DNA of 64,000 nucleotides from Aquimarina sp. Aq78 (GCF_900299525.1 NZ_OMKA01000001.1:124001-188000); one strand, 5' to 3'; counted from the stretch's first letter, positions 8,298 to 16,866 are shown. Notes: a model not told the origin generated them from the letters alone. Numbers and translations: made by a program.

Positions 8298-8888
8298 TTA
8301 TTCTTCTAAACTTTCAATCAATTCATCAATTCTATTAATTCTCGGTATAATTTCATTCTCTACTCTTCTTTTGCTCAAATAGTATTCATAAATTCCTACT
8401 CCGACCAAAGCCAAAAATGCTCCGACCCCTATATATCGTGCTAAAGGTTTTTCCCAAATACCAACAAAAAACAAAGGAACTATGAGGTAAATAGTCAAAA
8501 TAGCCCAATTTAACCAAGTTTCAAGCATTTTCTTTTGGGCTAGAAGGTAGACTTTGGTCTTTTCTAAGTATTGTAGGTAACTTTCTTCAAGGTCGCTCGG
8601 CTTGAATTTTTTTACGCCAGACATTCGAATTCCAACATATATTGACCACACTATGACGAGTACCGACGCAATTTTCATGGAAATATAAGGAGCCCAATAA
8701 ACAATGAACATAAATGCCAGAATAGTTATCAATGCAGAAATAACATTTACCCGTTCTATATACTTCCACCAACGGTGTAAACGTCCTAAACTCGATTGTA
8801 ATTCTAGCATCAATTTAGATTTTTCAAATTTTAAACGTTCCTGATTGCTAGACGATTGCCAGATATTAATTAATTCATCTTCTATCAT
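8298..8888 (-). CDS. Membrane protein paired with sigma factor
   Basis: I do not recognise a named family. The N-terminal about 45 residues are soluble and charged, then four hydrophobic helices follow (about 48-64, 69-87, 123-143 and 149-165) and a charged tail. The ATG overlaps the stop of the upstream sigma factor gene by four bases, so the two are translated together. By position it is the candidate anti-sigma factor or membrane sensor, with the short cytosolic N-terminus as the likely sigma-binding part. That role is inference. Confidence 0.7.
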   Translation of the reverse strand: MIEDELINIWQSSSNQERLKFEKSKLMLELQSSLGRLHRWWKYIERVNVISALITILAFMFIVYWAPYISMKIASVLVIVWSIYVGIRMSGVKKFKPSDLEESYLQYLEKTKVYLLAQKKMLETWLNWAILTIYLIVPLFFVGIWEKPLARYIGVGAFLALVGVGIYEYYLSKRRVENEIIPRINRIDELIESLEE

Positions 8889-9391
8889 AATATTTCATTT
8901 ATACAGTTCAATAATTTAGATTTTATTCGCTTAACCTTTACGGCTATGTTATTTTCGGACAAGCCTAGAATACTAGAAATTTCCCTATAGGCTAATCCTT
9001 CCAGGTAAAGTGCAACAATCGCCTTATCACCTTCATTCAATTTTTTTACACATTTTCTTAGACTAATTAATTTTTCATTCTCGCCTCCGATTCTTTCTTC
9101 CGAACTAAGATTTTCAATAGTCATACTATCTAGTCTAATAAATCTGTTTTGGTTTTTAGTGTGTTTGGATTTAAAACGAAGGCAAACGTTTAAGGCTATT
9201 CTGAACATCCATGTACTAAGAGATGAATTACCTTTAAAGGTAGCTATCGACCTCCATACATGAACCAAAACCTCTTGAAAAAGGTCTTTAGCATCCTCAT
9301 GGTCTTTTGAATAAATCGAGCAAATTCTGAATAGTTTCTCCTGATTTTCTTCTAAGGCATTAAGAAATATAGTTTCACGTTCTTTTCTCAT
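8885..9391 (-). CDS. ECF RNA polymerase sigma factor
   Basis: The 168-residue protein is an extracytoplasmic-function sigma-70 factor. Region 2 includes HEDAKDLFQEVLVHVWRS and the -10-recognition segment SSLSTWMFRIALN. Region 4 carries the helix-turn-helix GLAYREISSILGLSENNIAV with a C-terminal basic helix. It is the first gene of a two-gene operon with the four-helix membrane protein, overlapping it by four bases. No other target genes are evident in the neighbourhood. Confidence 0.9.
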   Translation of the reverse strand: MRKERETIFLNALEENQEKLFRICSIYSKDHEDAKDLFQEVLVHVWRSIATFKGNSSLSTWMFRIALNVCLRFKSKHTKNQNRFIRLDSMTIENLSSEERIGGENEKLISLRKCVKKLNEGDKAIVALYLEGLAYREISSILGLSENNIAVKVKRIKSKLLNCINEIL

Positions 9392-9835
9392 TGTTAAAGC
9401 TTGTCTCTACTATTTTAGTTACCATAGTTTTCAAAATATGACACTTTAGTATACTATTTTTTAATCAATAACTAAAGGCTTTTCATTACAACAGGTTTTC
9501 TTGCTGGTACGCGAAGACGCACTTGACTCTGACGTAGCTATTACGATGAGCTTATTCAATCAGATAAAAGACAGACTTAAAAAATTAATTGCTTACTCTT
9601 ACGTGTCTCTACAGAAGATAACAATATGTAAGAAAAGATAGGTTTTTGTGCTTAATCCAAAAGGTCTGTGTTATTTGTAAAGTCGCCAAATATAAAATTT
9701 GACGTTTATGAGAAAAAAGATAAAAGCAAAATATTTATATTTGGCTTAGTACCAATCCGAAGTGTATTGCTTATCAACTGCCTTACATTTCTTATACATT
9801 GTTGGCAACAAGCTAAAGAAACAAAACACTGAAAA
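9392..9835. other. Gene-free stretch with inverted repeat
   Basis: I see no convincing gene in these about 440 bases. Perfect 12-base arms GCCAAATATAAA (9685-9696) and TTTATATTTGGC (9734-9745) enclose an A-rich loop. Shortly before the next gene is the sequence CATTGTTGGCAACAAGC near 9797, a junction motif like those further upstream. The region separates the divergent sigma factor and LprI-like genes. Confidence 0.5.
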
Positions 9836-10231
9836 ATGAACCGATTATTTTTAATATTATTTTTGACTTTTAAATTGACTTGTTTTTCGCAGACTCAATC
9901 GGAAATGAATAAAGATGCGAATAACGAATATCAAAAAGCTGATACAGAACTTAATGAAGTTTATCAAAATATATTGACAGAATATAAATCTGACACAATT
10001 TTTATTGACCGACTTAAAAAAACACAAAGAATTTGGATTTCTTACAGAGATGCTGAATTGGAAATGAAATTCCCAGCTAAAAATAAACAAACCGAATATG
10101 GAAGTGTTTACCCAATGTGCGTTTCTTATTTTTTGAAAGAACTGACCGAAGAGCGAATTGAAAAATTAAAAATTTGGTTAATTGGAATTGAGGAAGGAGA
10201 TGTTTGTTCAGGTTCAGTTAAAATGAAATAA
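9836..10231 (+). CDS. LprI/DUF1311-like secreted protein
   Basis: A signal peptide (residues 1-19, ending TCFSQ) precedes a DUF1311 domain with alternating charged helices. The typical features are LNEVYQNIL, the QRIWISYRDAELEMKF segment, GSVYPMCVSYFLKELTEERI and the conserved cysteine in PMC. The family includes the mycobacterial lysozyme inhibitor LprI and many small periplasmic proteins of unknown role. A second cysteine is in DVCSGS near the end. The gene follows a GTTGGCAACAAGC junction by about 25 bases. Confidence 0.75.
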   Translation: MNRLFLILFLTFKLTCFSQTQSEMNKDANNEYQKADTELNEVYQNILTEYKSDTIFIDRLKKTQRIWISYRDAELEMKFPAKNKQTEYGSVYPMCVSYFLKELTEERIEKLKIWLIGIEEGDVCSGSVKMK

Positions 10232-10274
10232 AAACCAGTCGCCAATTTTTACATTAACCGTTATAAGCAATAAA

Positions 10275-10808
10275 ATGAAAACTTTGATAGAAACAGAAAG
10301 ATTATTGTTAAAGGAAATTACCTTGGATGATAAAGAGGAAATGTTTCAGTTGCATTCTAATTTTGACGTACAAAAGTATACGGGAGAACCTCTGGTTGAA
10401 TCTATAGAAGAAATGGAACAGGCAATACAGACAAGAATTTACGACTATAAAAAGTATGGATATGGAAGATGGGCTACCTTTCTAAAAAATGGGATGCAGT
10501 TTGTTGGCTGGGCTGGTTTAGCGTATCTGCCTGAATTTGATGAAATTGATCTTGGTTATAGATTCTCACCTAAATATTGGGGGATGGGTTTTGCAACAGA
10601 AGCATCTCACGCAATTTTGAGATACGGATTTGATAAACTCGAATTAAGACGGATAATAGCAATTGCTATGAAAGAAAATATAGCTTCTATAAGAGTAATG
10701 GAAAAAGTTGGGATGGAATTTGATAAATTTGCGCCTTATGAAGTTGAAGGTGAGGATGTTGCTTGGTATTGGTGTGATAAAAAGCTTATAGCAAGAAATA
10801 AACCCTAA
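10275..10808 (+). CDS. GNAT N-acetyltransferase (RimJ/RimL type)
   Basis: The protein of 177 residues fits the acetyltransf_3 branch of the GNAT superfamily. It starts with the TERLLLKEITLDD strand, contains DLGYRFSPKYWGMGFATEASHAILRYGF in two parts (the acetyl-CoA binding R/Q-x-x-G-x-G/A segment is WGMGFA) and continues with ENIASIRVMEKVGMEF. It transfers an acetyl group from acetyl-CoA to an amine; the acceptor (ribosomal protein N-terminus, amino sugar or drug) cannot be inferred. It is cytosolic and follows a CCGTTATAAGC junction. Confidence 0.85.
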   Translation: MKTLIETERLLLKEITLDDKEEMFQLHSNFDVQKYTGEPLVESIEEMEQAIQTRIYDYKKYGYGRWATFLKNGMQFVGWAGLAYLPEFDEIDLGYRFSPKYWGMGFATEASHAILRYGFDKLELRRIIAIAMKENIASIRVMEKVGMEFDKFAPYEVEGEDVAWYWCDKKLIARNKP

Positions 10809-10839
10809 TCTTTAACTTGTGTGAAAAATGTTCCTTTAG

Positions 10840-10878
10840 ATACTCGATGGTATAGGACTTAATGATAAGTATAGATAA
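10840..10878 (+). pseudogene. C-terminal remnant of a YdeI-type gene
   Basis: Codons from 10840 read I-L-DGIGLNDKYR and then TAA, matching the last residues of the YdeI-type protein ending at 1767. The DNA is similar but not identical (GGTATAGGACTTAATGATAAG against GGTATTGGGTTGAATGATAAG, differing at third and silent positions), and a stop codon lies just upstream. It appears to be the surviving 3' end of a second, divergent copy. Confidence 0.55.
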
Positions 10879-10942
10879 AGAGTTTGTTTAAATAATGCTA
10901 CTACAAAATTTAGTTACGAGAAAAAGGAGTAACATCTTTCTT

Positions 10943-11623
10943 TTATAAAGCTACGTATTGATCTAGTAACAGTTGTTTTAAGTCATTAGAGCTTCTTACT
11001 ATAAAGTTTGGAGATAATGGTATCAATTTTTCTTCATTTCTAAACCCCCAGGTAATGGCAATGCTATCAACACCTGCATTTTTGGCAGTAACTAAATCTA
11101 CTTCTGTGTCTCCAATTAATACCAATCGATCTAAAGATATTTTGAGAGAATGTGAAATATCTAAAATACCCTTTGGATCCGGTTTTTTATGTATGTCTGA
11201 TTGACCTATAATATGATCGAATTTGATATTTGGAAAAAAATGACTTGCACATTTACATGTTAAATCATGAAACTTATTGGATAATAATGCTAATTTTATT
11301 CCTGTGGATTGTAATTCTTCTAAAATCTCCAAAATACCCACATATACTTCAGAATGTTGAGTATACAAATTTTCATACATTAAACGAAACTCACTTAATA
11401 AGTCTTCTATTAATTTTTCATTTCTATCTATTGTAGGAATTGATTGCTTTATAAGATTTTTAGTTCCATTCCCAATAAACTCACGATAATTTTTTATGGT
11501 ATGAGTTGGGAAATTATTTTTTTTCATAAGCTCATTCATGATATGAGTATATATTCCTAAGGTATTTAAAAGCGTTCCATCTAAATCAAAAATAACTCCT
11601 TCGTATTTCTTTTTTATCGACAT
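10943..11623 (-). CDS. HAD hydrolase, phosphoglycolate phosphatase-like
   Basis: All four HAD motifs are visible: FDLDGTLLNT near the start (nucleophile Asp), LLSNKF (motif II), the Lys in KKPDPKG (motif III) and IGDTEVDLVTAKNAG (motif IV). The helical cap between motifs I and II suits the Gph/PGP subfamily, which removes phosphate from small metabolites. I chose the ATG at 11623 because the longer frame from 11698 would run through a perfect hairpin and adds 25 residues outside the family's usual start. It follows the halogenase gene in the same direction and may belong to the isonitrile operon, but such phosphatases also occur as ordinary housekeeping genes. Confidence 0.85.
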   Translation of the reverse strand: MSIKKKYEGVIFDLDGTLLNTLGIYTHIMNELMKKNNFPTHTIKNYREFIGNGTKNLIKQSIPTIDRNEKLIEDLLSEFRLMYENLYTQHSEVYVGILEILEELQSTGIKLALLSNKFHDLTCKCASHFFPNIKFDHIIGQSDIHKKPDPKGILDISHSLKISLDRLVLIGDTEVDLVTAKNAGVDSIAITWGFRNEEKLIPLSPNFIVRSSNDLKQLLLDQYVAL

Positions 11624-11644
11624 ATAATAATTGTTTTTTAAGTA

Positions 11645-11677
11645 TTCACAGAGATAAATATTTTTTATCTCTGTGAA
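11645..11677. terminator. Perfect hairpin between halogenase and HAD genes
   Basis: TTCACAGAGATAAA at 11645-11658 pairs perfectly with TTTATCTCTGTGAA at 11664-11677 around a five-base loop. On the plus strand it is followed by CTCTTTTTTATTTT. In the direction of the operon (minus) the T-tract is missing, so it may attenuate or protect the message between the halogenase and HAD genes rather than end it. Confidence 0.5.
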
Positions 11678-11701
11678 CTCTTTTTTATTTTGAATCAAAA
11701 A

Positions 11702-13486
11702 TTATTTAATTTCTATTAGAGATTCTTTTTGCACATTTACCATACCTTCTAATATTAAATTTTTAAGCAAAGTTAATTGTGTCATACTTATTTTGTCTAT
11801 TAATTCACTATATAAAACGGGCTGTTGTTTTAATAAATCAAATAGTGCTTTACCTCCTGTTCTTTGATCTACAAATCGAACCTCTTTATTTTTCTCAAGT
11901 CCTGTTTTAGTAAATCTTGAACAAGGAATTAAATGTTCAATTCCTGAAGGAGCTGCGTCTGCATTTTTAATTGGATCTTTCCAATATGTTGCGATGGCTT
12001 TTTTTAGTTCTTCTGGAATCTCCATTGGAGGGATACTTGCTTTAAAACCAGGGACATCAATAGAAAAGCCATCTCTAATATATACATTTTCATCTAATGA
12101 TACTATATCAGAGGGAGAAGGTTCAGATCGATTTAATTCTGATAATCTCTTTAAAAACCTACCATCAGTATCCAAATCTTCTTCTTTGAAAGAACCGGAA
12201 GTTAGTAATGTTAAGAGATCTTGATTTAAAGCAGTATCTACCAATGCATGAAAAGTTTCATCTTTAATACCCAGATCAGAAGTAAGTACATTCCTTTTAT
12301 TCCAAAAAATACTTTGCGGGTTAGATTTAGCTATGGCATGATACCATTGATCTATAGATAGAGCAAAAGAGTGAGCAATCTTATGCCATTCTTCATCATA
12401 ATCATGCCATACATCTTTTTTCATTTCATCGGTAAGATTTTTATCATCTAGTGTCGACCTTATTAATAAAGATGCAGTTGATGCCATACCACCGGCAAAA
12501 GCAACACCTGAAGAAAAAAGAGGGTCAACAAAATAAGCAGAATCTCCTACCATTATCCAGCCTTCATCAAAGTCACAAAATTTTTCCTGAATCATAGAAT
12601 AGTTGGATAGCACTTTAACTTCGTCATTTACAGGTTTTGCATCTTTAATAAGATCTTTTAATCTTGGAACTGTTTTTATAAAATCAAAAAATTGTTCAGG
12701 ATCTTTTAAATCCTTATTTAACGTTTTTATTAATTTTGGATCAGTAATGATTCCTAATGAGTATACAATTGTTCTTTCGTTGTTTATCATTTTAGGAATA
12801 GGAATATACCAAATCCAACCATGTTCAAAAGCGAAACAAGCAACCGGAGATTGATTGTTTTTATTAAAGATGTTCCAATCCCCATCAAGAGTTTGAGCCG
12901 GTTTTCCTCCAACAAAATGATTCCAAACAGCTAAGTTTTTATACTCTGAAAGATAACTCTTTCGAGTCGTTGGGATTACCGTATTTCTTCTGCCGGACGC
13001 ATCTACAAAAATTTTACAATTTACGACCTGACCAGATTCTAATGTAACAGTTCCGATATTGTTCTCATAACGATATTGTTCTATTTTGTTTTTTTCAAAT
13101 ACATCAACGCCAGATGATTGTGCATGATCCAATAAGATTTTATCGAATTCTGCTCTATCTGTATGTATGGCCCAACGATGAACACCATCTTCTACATAGT
13201 TTAACATGTCAAAGAAGGTAGTTTTAGGAGTTTTGTTATCCCAATCAAAAATTCCTCCAAACTTTTTAATCCAGCAACCACTATCCAAAACTTTTTGAAG
13301 TACTCCACACTCCTCCAAAATAGGAATTATAGGGTGAGCAAATGACTCTCCTATTTTTTCACGGGGAAATTCATCTTCTTCGAAAATTGCTACTTTTAGA
13401 TTACTTTTTTTGGTTAGTAAAGCACCCAATATGGATCCAGAGGGGCCTCCTCCCATGATTATAATATCATATTCTTTATGTGTCAT
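11702..13486 (-). CDS. Flavin-dependent halogenase
   Basis: This 594-residue FAD enzyme shows the dinucleotide-binding motif GGGPSG (12-17), GESFAHP (46-51) and the halogenase signature W-x-W-x-I-P in GWIWYIP (W224, W226, P229). The catalytic lysine that forms the chloramine/hypohalous adduct is probably Lys74 or Lys75 in CWIKKFGG. GDSAYFVDPLFSSGV is the second flavin motif. It resembles the phenolic/PltA-CmlS branch more than tryptophan halogenases. The C-terminal about 140 residues extend beyond the core, ending in a winged-helix-like segment. It needs reduced flavin from a separate reductase. Position 21 bases after the PvcB-type oxygenase implies halogenation of an isonitrile intermediate or its amino acid precursor (inference). 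Confidence 0.85.
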   Translation of the reverse strand: MTHKEYDIIIMGGGPSGSILGALLTKKSNLKVAIFEEDEFPREKIGESFAHPIIPILEECGVLQKVLDSGCWIKKFGGIFDWDNKTPKTTFFDMLNYVEDGVHRWAIHTDRAEFDKILLDHAQSSGVDVFEKNKIEQYRYENNIGTVTLESGQVVNCKIFVDASGRRNTVIPTTRKSYLSEYKNLAVWNHFVGGKPAQTLDGDWNIFNKNNQSPVACFAFEHGWIWYIPIPKMINNERTIVYSLGIITDPKLIKTLNKDLKDPEQFFDFIKTVPRLKDLIKDAKPVNDEVKVLSNYSMIQEKFCDFDEGWIMVGDSAYFVDPLFSSGVAFAGGMASTASLLIRSTLDDKNLTDEMKKDVWHDYDEEWHKIAHSFALSIDQWYHAIAKSNPQSIFWNKRNVLTSDLGIKDETFHALVDTALNQDLLTLLTSGSFKEEDLDTDGRFLKRLSELNRSEPSPSDIVSLDENVYIRDGFSIDVPGFKASIPPMEIPEELKKAIATYWKDPIKNADAAPSGIEHLIPCSRFTKTGLEKNKEVRFVDQRTGGKALFDLLKQQPVLYSELIDKISMTQLTLLKNLILEGMVNVQKESLIEIK

Positions 13487-13507
13487 GATTAGTCTATTAT
13501 TTGTGGT

Positions 13508-14323
13508 TTATAAAATATGTATTCGTTGTAAATAGCGATCTATATTATCTTTTAAAGGGTTTCTTCCGTGTAATAGTGATAAATTATCAATTAGTAAATA
13601 ATCCCCTGTTTCCCATCTATGTTGATAACATACATCCGATTCATATAATTTGGGTATGAAGCTTTTTAAAAAATCATTTTGTTCATTTGAAGAAAACCCT
13701 AAGATTTCAATATGTATAGGGTTAAGTTGTACACTTTCTTCATTTAATGGTTCTGCGAATCGTATTACATCTTTACCAAGATGCTCATCATAGTGCACAA
13801 GTTTTTGTACTACTTTACCACCGTAATGAGCATTTTTATCTGTACTATAGGTAATAGTAATACTTTTCCATAATTTTAATTCTTGTGGACTAGCTTTTTC
13901 TAATACTTTTTGAGTATCACAAAATGTACTTTCTCCACCAGGTGTATTAATATTGGCTCTTAAACATTGAAAAAACAGAAATGATGGTACTGAGTTTGCA
14001 AATGCTCCATCCCAATGAAAAGGAACATTTCCTTTTGTGAATAGATAATTATTGGCATTTTCTTTAATTTCTAAATTTAAAATATGCCCAAAATTCCATT
14101 CGAGAAGATCTCCCCACTGTTTTGCATAGTTTAGCATATTATTAGACTCCATAGGTTTAAAGCCTTTTAGAAGCACAACTTTTTCTTGATGTATTATTTC
14201 TGTCAAATCTTTTATAGATAAGTCAGTAAGTAGACCATTTTCGTTTGCTTGTATAATTGTGCCAAATGGAAGTATTGGTTTGGTTTTTATTTGCGGTAAT
14301 GCATTTAGATTATTTGTTTCCAT
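13508..14323 (-). CDS. isnB: PvcB/IsnB-type Fe(II)/2-oxoglutarate oxygenase
   Basis: A TauD/TfdA-family oxygenase of 271 residues. The iron ligands are the H-x-D in FHWDGAF (H103, D105) and the distal His in LLHGRNP (H252); the 2-oxoglutarate-binding Arg is in RYLQRIHIL. Its N-terminal region includes EKVVLLKGFKP, typical of PvcB-like proteins. In paerucumarin and vinyl-isonitrile pathways this enzyme oxidatively decarboxylates the amino acid isonitrile to a vinyl isonitrile. The gene starts 35 bases after the isonitrile synthase, so they are surely co-transcribed. Assignment rests on this pairing as well as on the motifs. Confidence 0.88.
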   Translation of the reverse strand: METNNLNALPQIKTKPILPFGTIIQANENGLLTDLSIKDLTEIIHQEKVVLLKGFKPMESNNMLNYAKQWGDLLEWNFGHILNLEIKENANNYLFTKGNVPFHWDGAFANSVPSFLFFQCLRANINTPGGESTFCDTQKVLEKASPQELKLWKSITITYSTDKNAHYGGKVVQKLVHYDEHLGKDVIRFAEPLNEESVQLNPIHIEILGFSSNEQNDFLKSFIPKLYESDVCYQHRWETGDYLLIDNLSLLHGRNPLKDNIDRYLQRIHIL

Positions 14324-14358
14324 AATGTTTTAATTTTTTTACTTATTGAATGAGATTG

Positions 14359-15333
14359 TTATACCATTGAATAAAATGAATACCCTTTTTGTGAAGAGAT
14401 TAATTCTGCTCCCATTTCTTTTGCCTCTTTGTTTTTTACTAGTTTATAACCTTCTTCATCTAGCAAAACAACATTGTGCCAAGGAGTACCCCAATTATGA
14501 TTACATTTTACTAATTGAATACCTATTTTTCCTGTGTTTAGTTTTTGTGGATGGATAGAAATTCTGATGCATTCTGGGAAAAATTTTGCTACTAGATCGC
14601 TCCAGGAATGACTTCTTTGAATTACTTGATACGCTATTTCTTTTGATTGTTTTTTTAATTGATTCTTACTCAATTCCCTATTTAATACAGACATGTCTTC
14701 ATATACAAACTTGTGTAAACCATTAAATAAGTTTTTCTCTGATTCTTGATTCTTTACATTATATTTTACTTCTTCTATACTTTCACCATAATTATTACTT
14801 AATTCATATCTCATTTCATCATATGATAGTTCTGGAAAGACGTTATCTAAATTGAAGGTTTCTAAATAGTTTATATTTTCTCGTTTAATCATATCATTTA
14901 GTGCTTCAGAATAGGTCGTAACATCATCATCGTTAACTTGAACAATATCACTAAAGACTCTTCCGTCAGAACAGATAACAACTTTTGCTCCTGGAGTATA
15001 AATCTGTTGAATCTGGGTACATATTTTATTAAGACGTTTTAATCCCAGAAATTCTCCCAAATCGGGTTTGATTCCTAAGGTTTTTTCTCGGTTAGGAGAT
15101 TTTGCAGGAAAAGCAGGTAAGATTAGTCGAATTGGTTCATTTTTATGGATAAATGAATTTATTTTTTTCAAGTGGTTTCGAACTGCAACATCTACATCTG
15201 GATCATCAAAAATGATTTCAATATCAAAAACTTTTAAATGACTATAATTCATTATAACATTAAAAATTTTTTTGGCTAGAGAAGATTGCTCTTTTTTTAT
15301 AGAAACAACACTGTCGTTCTGTGATAAATTCAT
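14359..15333 (-). CDS. isnA: Isonitrile synthase (PvcA/IsnA, DIT1 family)
   Basis: The protein of 324 residues belongs to the DIT1/PvcA family, which turns the alpha-amino group of Tyr or Trp into an isonitrile using ribulose-5-phosphate as carbon donor. The family segments are RLILPAFPAKSPNR with GIKPDLGEFLGLKRL, SDGRVFSDIVQV, RISIHPQKL and the TPWHNVV near the C-terminus. It is cytosolic with no signal peptide. It is the first gene of a four-gene unit with a PvcB-type oxygenase, a halogenase and a HAD phosphatase. Which amino acid is used cannot be read from the sequence by eye. Confidence 0.9.
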   Translation of the reverse strand: MNLSQNDSVVSIKKEQSSLAKKIFNVIMNYSHLKVFDIEIIFDDPDVDVAVRNHLKKINSFIHKNEPIRLILPAFPAKSPNREKTLGIKPDLGEFLGLKRLNKICTQIQQIYTPGAKVVICSDGRVFSDIVQVNDDDVTTYSEALNDMIKRENINYLETFNLDNVFPELSYDEMRYELSNNYGESIEEVKYNVKNQESEKNLFNGLHKFVYEDMSVLNRELSKNQLKKQSKEIAYQVIQRSHSWSDLVAKFFPECIRISIHPQKLNTGKIGIQLVKCNHNWGTPWHNVVLLDEEGYKLVKNKEAKEMGAELISSQKGYSFYSMV

Positions 15334-16269
15334 GGTTTTAAATAGTTTAAGTTGGGTTATGTTTAATATTATTTGTAGTTGTTTGTTTAAGAGAAAGGCA
15401 TAGGATTAGGTTTAAAAATGTAGCAGATTTAAAATTCTATATATTGTACTTTGGTTATCACCAGCAACAAATTTGATATTTTGTGTTTACAATATTAGCC
15501 CCAAATCCTCCAAGGTTTTTTTTAGAGCTAGGAGATAGCCATATTAGATAGAAACCTTATTTACGTCTATGGTTCTGTAATTAACAAGAATTTGGTCAAT
15601 ATCTATTTCTGACAATGAGTCATTGATTGGTAGGGATAAGGATAAGGTTTTTTTCGAACCGTAATCTTTATGATGATTTTACCTTTAATAAGATGAATGC
15701 TATAGTAGTTTTTTATAGCTTCAATAATAGATAATTGTATAGTTGTAAGCTTATCTATATGGTTATGAATTGCTTTTTGTAAGTGTAACATGTGTTGAGT
15801 TTGGTTTTAAGAGAAAGTATTTTTTTTACATATGCTTTATTGTTTGTAAGGAATACGATTAAAGTTTATATTTTATTTTGATGTCGAAATTAAGTAATTG
15901 CTTATACTTAAAATGTAACATTTATAGGTGTTTTATTGCACTTTTATACTTATACGTTCATTGTTTGATATTATACAAAGGTGATTTCAAATAACTTGCA
16001 TAAGAGTTTGAGGATATTATATAAATAGTGATTTTGTTACGTTTATATAACTAATGATTTAAAAGAAAACCCCTCTCATTATAGATATATCAAGCATTTT
16101 GACTCTATTTTTATAATTCTAAAAGAGAATTAGAGCCGTTCACACAATCTTCCCTAAAAGGGATAAAATTCTTGAAATACTATATTATGATTCGCTCAAG
16201 GGTATATTGAGCTATATCAACATCTAATTTATTTAGGAGGAGAGGAGCTTATTTATGAAGTATGAAGAG
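15334..16269. other. Gene-poor leader upstream of isonitrile operon
   Basis: About 930 bases of very AT-rich DNA separate the isonitrile synthase start from the next gene on the same strand. No convincing gene is visible; the only open frame, on the minus strand at 15603-15791, encodes 62 Lys/Ile/His-rich residues without a recognisable signal. The length suggests a long leader or a lost gene. I did not find a clear TAnnTTTG box for the operon. Confidence 0.4.
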
Positions 16270-16758
16270 TTACATAGTACTGTTTTTGTTTTCAGCTTCT
16301 TCTTTTATCGAGTTATAAATACTCTTATCATCAATCTTAGTTATCGAAGATAACTTTTTGAGTAAGAGCATTGCTTCATCTTTGCCCTCCTCAAACATGT
16401 TTATAGTATTCTTATTAAATGTGATATTTTCTTCAGCCTCCATTTTTAGAATGTGAGATTGATATAAGAAGTTTCGTATAATATGATTACTAGCATATAA
16501 CATTGAGTGATATATTTTTCTTTTTTCCACGTTTCGCTTCTTTTCTAGAATTACTATAATATTGAGCATAATAAATAGAGCAAAGAACTTAAGCCAAAGA
16601 AATATTAATTCATCGATTTTTGATGATTTTATAAAGTTAAAGTACATATCTATTTGTTCTGCTAGATTTACATTTCTTATAATGCAATATAAATAGCCGA
16701 TTGTAGATAGTAAAAATCCAACGATCACATAGACGTATTTTTTTAAAACCAGTTTCAT
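16270..16758 (-). CDS. Two-helix membrane protein, unknown
   Basis: Unrecognised 162-residue protein. It has a hydrophobic helix near the N-terminus (residues 9-27, with YVIVGFLLSTIGYLYCII) and another at about 51-68, then a long, charged, helical cytosolic part of about 90 residues (KKRNVEKRK, EAEENITFNKN, MLLLKKLSSI) that could form a coiled coil. No catalytic motif is seen. It is separated from both neighbours and its connection with the isonitrile operon is unknown. Confidence 0.6.
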   Translation of the reverse strand: MKLVLKKYVYVIVGFLLSTIGYLYCIIRNVNLAEQIDMYFNFIKSSKIDELIFLWLKFFALFIMLNIIVILEKKRNVEKRKIYHSMLYASNHIIRNFLYQSHILKMEAEENITFNKNTINMFEEGKDEAMLLLKKLSSITKIDDKSIYNSIKEEAENKNSTM

Positions 16759-16866
16759 TGTATGTTATTATTTTATTTATAATATTTTTAGTTATGTAAC
16801 AATACAACCGTAATGTATAGGTGATTTTAGGGTAATTACTATAATAGGCTATAACGGATATTGTTT

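Noticed and set aside
14346..14558. Plus-strand open frame of 70 codons opposite the isonitrile synthase end
   Set aside because: It lies mostly antisense to a well-supported gene and has no supporting motif.
15603..15791. Minus-strand open frame of 62 codons upstream of the isonitrile synthase
   Set aside because: Low-complexity Lys/Ile/His-rich product, no signal, motif or clear start context; AT-rich DNA gives such frames by chance.
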